Below are positions 5,096 to 7,128 of a DNA stretch of 7,128 nucleotides, piece after piece. Origin of the DNA: Acidobacteriota bacterium (GTDB lineage Bacteria; Acidobacteriota; Terriglobia; Terriglobales; Acidobacteriaceae); NCBI GenBank assembly GCA_021810175.1, contig JAJZJJ010000142.1:1-7128 (forward strand). The letters run 5' to 3'. Position 1 is the stretch's first letter; every line of letters starts with the position of its first letter. Position numbers and translations under genes: made by a program. Under the pieces are notes generated by a model. It saw only the letters and a list, made by a program, of their open reading frames with translations. It had not been told where the DNA came from and did no database searches.

Positions 5096-6832
5096 ATGGC
5101 GGTGGGAATGCATCGGTTTCGCGTGTGGGCGCCGAAGGCGAAGCGTATGCGGGTCGGCGTGGCGGCCAGGAAGCACCCTATGGAGCCATGTGCCGGCGGA
5201 TGGTGGGAAGCCGCGGTGGAAGCCGCCAGGCCGGGGACGGACTACGCCTATTTTCTGGACGATGAGGATCTTGCCCTGCCCGATCCTCGATCCTTGTGGC
5301 AGCCGCATGGGGTTCATGGGGTGTCGCGGATTTATGACCATGACGATTACCAATGGAGCGATAAGGGATGGGAGGCTCCGCCACTGAAGAGCGCCGTTCT
5401 CTACGAGCTGCATGTGGGCACATTCACGCCGGAGGGAACGTTTGCCGCGGCCGAAACAAAGCTGGAGGCGCTGAAAGACCTGGGCGTTACGCATGTGGAA
5501 CTGATGCCGGTGAATGCGTTCCCAGGCCGGCAGGGGTGGGGCTACGACGGAGTGGATTTGTTCGCTCCGCATGAGCCCTATGGCGGTCCGGATGGACTGA
5601 AGCATCTCGTGGACTCCTGCCACCGACATGGTTTGGCGGTGCTGCTGGATGTGGTCTACAACCACCTGGGGCCGGCTGGAAATTATCTCGGTAAATTCGG
5701 GCCGTACTTCACGCAGTCCCACCACACCCCATGGGGCGACGCTGTGAATCTGGAGGACGCGGGCAGCCATGAGGTACGCCGGTTCTTTTGCGACAACGCG
5801 CTGATGTGGTTGCGCGACTACCACATGGACGGACTGCGGCTGGATGCGGTGCATGCGTACATGGACCGTTCGGCGACCCACTTTATGGAGCAGCTCGCGA
5901 CCGCGGTGCGCCGGCTGGAGGCAGAGACCGGCCGGCAGTTGGTGGTGATTGCCGAGAGCGACCTGAACGATCCGCGGCTGGTGACCGCCGTGGAGGCGAG
6001 CGGATACGGAATGGACGCACAGTGGAGCGACGATTTTCATCACGCGCTGGTGACCGTCCTCACCGGCGAGCGCAGCGGGTATTACGCGGATTTTGGATCG
6101 CTGGCCGATCTGGCGAAGGCGCTGCGCGAGGCGTTTGTGTACGACGGGCGCTATTCGGCCTACCGCGACCGGATCCACGGGCGGTCGGTGCGCGGGCTGC
6201 CGGGATGGCGATTCCTGGGCTATTCGCAGAATCACGACCAGGTGGGGAACCGCGCGAAGGGAGAGCGGCTGGGCCAGTTGGTGAATTCCGGGCGGGCTAA
6301 AATTGCGGCGGCCATCGAGATGACCGCGCCCTTTGTCCCCATGCTCTTTCAGGGCGAGGAATGGGCGGCGAGCGCGCCATTCCAGTACTTCACAAACCAC
6401 GAGGAAGGGCTGGGAAAGCTCGTTTCGGAGGGACGGAAGAAGGAATTCGCGGCGTTCGGCTGGGACCCGTCCGAGGTTCCTGATCCGCAGGCGCCGGAGA
6501 CGTGGCAGCGGTCGAAGCTGAACTGGGCGGAGCGTGACCAGGCCGAACATGCTGAGATGCTGATGTGGTATCGGGATCTGATCGCGCTGCGGAAGCGCAC
6601 GCCGGAGCTGACCAATGGGGATATGGAGGCGGTTCGAGTACGCTTCAGCGAGCAGGAGAAGTGGCTGGCGATGGAGCGCGCCCCGGTCACCGTGGTGTTT
6701 TCGCTGGCCCAGCAGCCAGTAAAAATTGAGGTGCGACCGGGATCGCGGCTGACCCTGCGGTCGCAGACCGGGGTTCAGCTGCTGGACGGGAAGGTGCTAT
6801 TACCGCCGGACTCGGCGGCTGTTTTAACATGA
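5096..6832 (+). CDS. treZ: Malto-oligosyltrehalose trehalohydrolase TreZ
   Basis: This is a 578-residue GH13-family enzyme that cuts maltooligosyl-trehalose, the product of TreY, to release trehalose. It has a short N-terminal beta domain (about 1-95, from HRFRVWAPKAKRMRVGV), then a (beta/alpha)8 barrel from about VLYELHVGTF (101-110). Barrel motifs include WGYDGVDLFAPHEPYGGP (148-165), DVVYNHLGP (185-193), DGLRLDAVHAY (245-255) with nucleophile Asp250, VVIAESDLNDPR (283-294) with acid Glu287, and QNHDQVGNR (378-386) with stabilising Asp381. The residues and spacing agree with characterised TreZ (Asp252, Glu283 and Asp377 in Sulfolobus). A small C-terminal beta domain ends the protein. The frame is open back to a stop at 4994, but ATG 5096 is the first usual start codon; the ATG at 5108 is an alternative. 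The ribosome binding site is weak, which may mean translation depends on the upstream gene. treY is not in the window. Confidence 0.95.
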   Translation: MAVGMHRFRVWAPKAKRMRVGVAARKHPMEPCAGGWWEAAVEAARPGTDYAYFLDDEDLALPDPRSLWQPHGVHGVSRIYDHDDYQWSDKGWEAPPLKSAVLYELHVGTFTPEGTFAAAETKLEALKDLGVTHVELMPVNAFPGRQGWGYDGVDLFAPHEPYGGPDGLKHLVDSCHRHGLAVLLDVVYNHLGPAGNYLGKFGPYFTQSHHTPWGDAVNLEDAGSHEVRRFFCDNALMWLRDYHMDGLRLDAVHAYMDRSATHFMEQLATAVRRLEAETGRQLVVIAESDLNDPRLVTAVEASGYGMDAQWSDDFHHALVTVLTGERSGYYADFGSLADLAKALREAFVYDGRYSAYRDRIHGRSVRGLPGWRFLGYSQNHDQVGNRAKGERLGQLVNSGRAKIAAAIEMTAPFVPMLFQGEEWAASAPFQYFTNHEEGLGKLVSEGRKKEFAAFGWDPSEVPDPQAPETWQRSKLNWAERDQAEHAEMLMWYRDLIALRKRTPELTNGDMEAVRVRFSEQEKWLAMERAPVTVVFSLAQQPVKIEVRPGSRLTLRSQTGVQLLDGKVLLPPDSAAVLT

Positions 6833-6927
6833 GAGTGGCAGCTGCTGAGTAACAATCAGGAACGTGACTTGAGCGCGTTCAAATTCAGGCGGCTGCGCTT
6901 GCGCATCAGAAAGAGCGACTCTTGAGC

Positions 6928-7011
6928 ATGCTGTCTGCCAACGATCTCACCTGGCTCCGCGCCGACAGAACAACCAAATCCAGGCTGCATCGGAACACGA
7001 GATCCGAATGA
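6928..7011 (+). CDS. Possible 27-codon ORF coupled to the exporter gene
   Basis: An ATG at 6928 opens a 27-codon frame beginning MLSANDLTWLRADRTTKS. Its TGA (7009-7011) overlaps the next gene's ATG as ATGA, a common layout for translational coupling. The frame continues open upstream to a stop at 6865, reading QAAALAHQKERLLS before the ATG, so it could also be the tail of a decayed gene. The ribosome binding site is poor, and a small AAGAG-CGA-CTCTT hairpin lies at 6911-6923. I recognise no family. It is too short to separate from chance. Confidence 0.2.
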   Translation: MLSANDLTWLRADRTTKSRLHRNTRSE

Positions 7012-7128
7012 ACGAATTGTGGTTCGTGGTAATTCTTTGTCTCAGCTCCATGGGAGCTGGACTGCTGGGGGCTCTGAGCGGGCTGGGCGGCGGGGTGGTG
7101 ATCGTCCCGCTGCTGACGATTGTCTTTC
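7008..7128 (+). CDS. TauE/SafE-family membrane exporter, 3' end beyond window
   Basis: Only the first 40 codons are present, and the frame is still open at the right edge. After MNELW the sequence is almost wholly hydrophobic. It contains the glycine-rich GALSGLGGGVVIVPLL (21-36), the typical first-helix signature of the TauE/SafE (formerly DUF81) permeases. Members export sulfite, sulfoacetate or related organic anions and have about eight membrane helices; the substrate here cannot be told. The first segment is membrane-embedded, not a cleaved signal. No strong ribosome binding site precedes the ATG (only a GAGA-like stretch), and a possible small ORF overlaps the start by ATGA. It lies 175 bp after treZ on the same strand, and nothing links it functionally to trehalose metabolism. 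Confidence 0.78.
   Translation, partial: MNELWFVVILCLSSMGAGLLGALSGLGGGVVIVPLLTIVF

Noticed and set aside
4922..6550. A 542-codon minus-strand open frame across treZ
   Set aside because: Antisense to TreZ, low-complexity Arg/His/Pro-rich composition and no family motifs.

Overview
The window is GC-rich and densely coded, with no RNA genes, transposon, CRISPR array or phage signature that I can see. The combination of a zinc-ribbon/PspC protein, a long bacterial-type GH15 enzyme, TreZ and a CorA transporter fits a free-living heterotrophic soil-type bacterium. I lean towards the Acidobacteriota (Terriglobia), but this is inferred from gene content and style; no marker gene is present to prove it.

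Layout. Bases 1-613 (minus) hold the N-terminal 204 codons of an alpha/beta hydrolase cut by the left edge. A 96-bp divergent gap separates it from a CorA-family metal transporter (710-1591, plus). CorA converges on a small zinc-ribbon/PspC membrane protein (1751-2098, minus). The 159-bp convergent gap between them carries five tandem copies of a 14-bp unit, then a 12-bp-arm hairpin that could end transcription from both sides. A 267-bp divergent gap (2099-2365) leads into three same-strand genes: an SDR dehydrogenase resembling glucose 1-dehydrogenases (2366-3136), a GH15 glucoamylase/trehalase-type hydrolase (3193-5004) and malto-oligosyltrehalose trehalohydrolase TreZ (5096-6832). The right end holds a 175-bp spacer with a possible 27-codon ORF that overlaps the start of a TauE/SafE-family exporter (7008 to the edge).

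How the genes work together. The SDR, GH15 and TreZ genes look like one transcription unit for storage-glucan and trehalose metabolism. TreZ releases trehalose from maltooligosyl-trehalose. The GH15 enzyme would split alpha-glucosidic bonds of trehalose or maltodextrins to give glucose. The SDR could oxidise that glucose. None of the three has a visible signal peptide, so the pathway is probably cytoplasmic. TreY, which makes the TreZ substrate, is not in the window. The flanking genes look like unrelated housekeeping or envelope functions.

I found no clearly unprecedented system. The least explained items are the 14-bp tandem repeat, the palindrome upstream of the SDR and the small coupled ORF.
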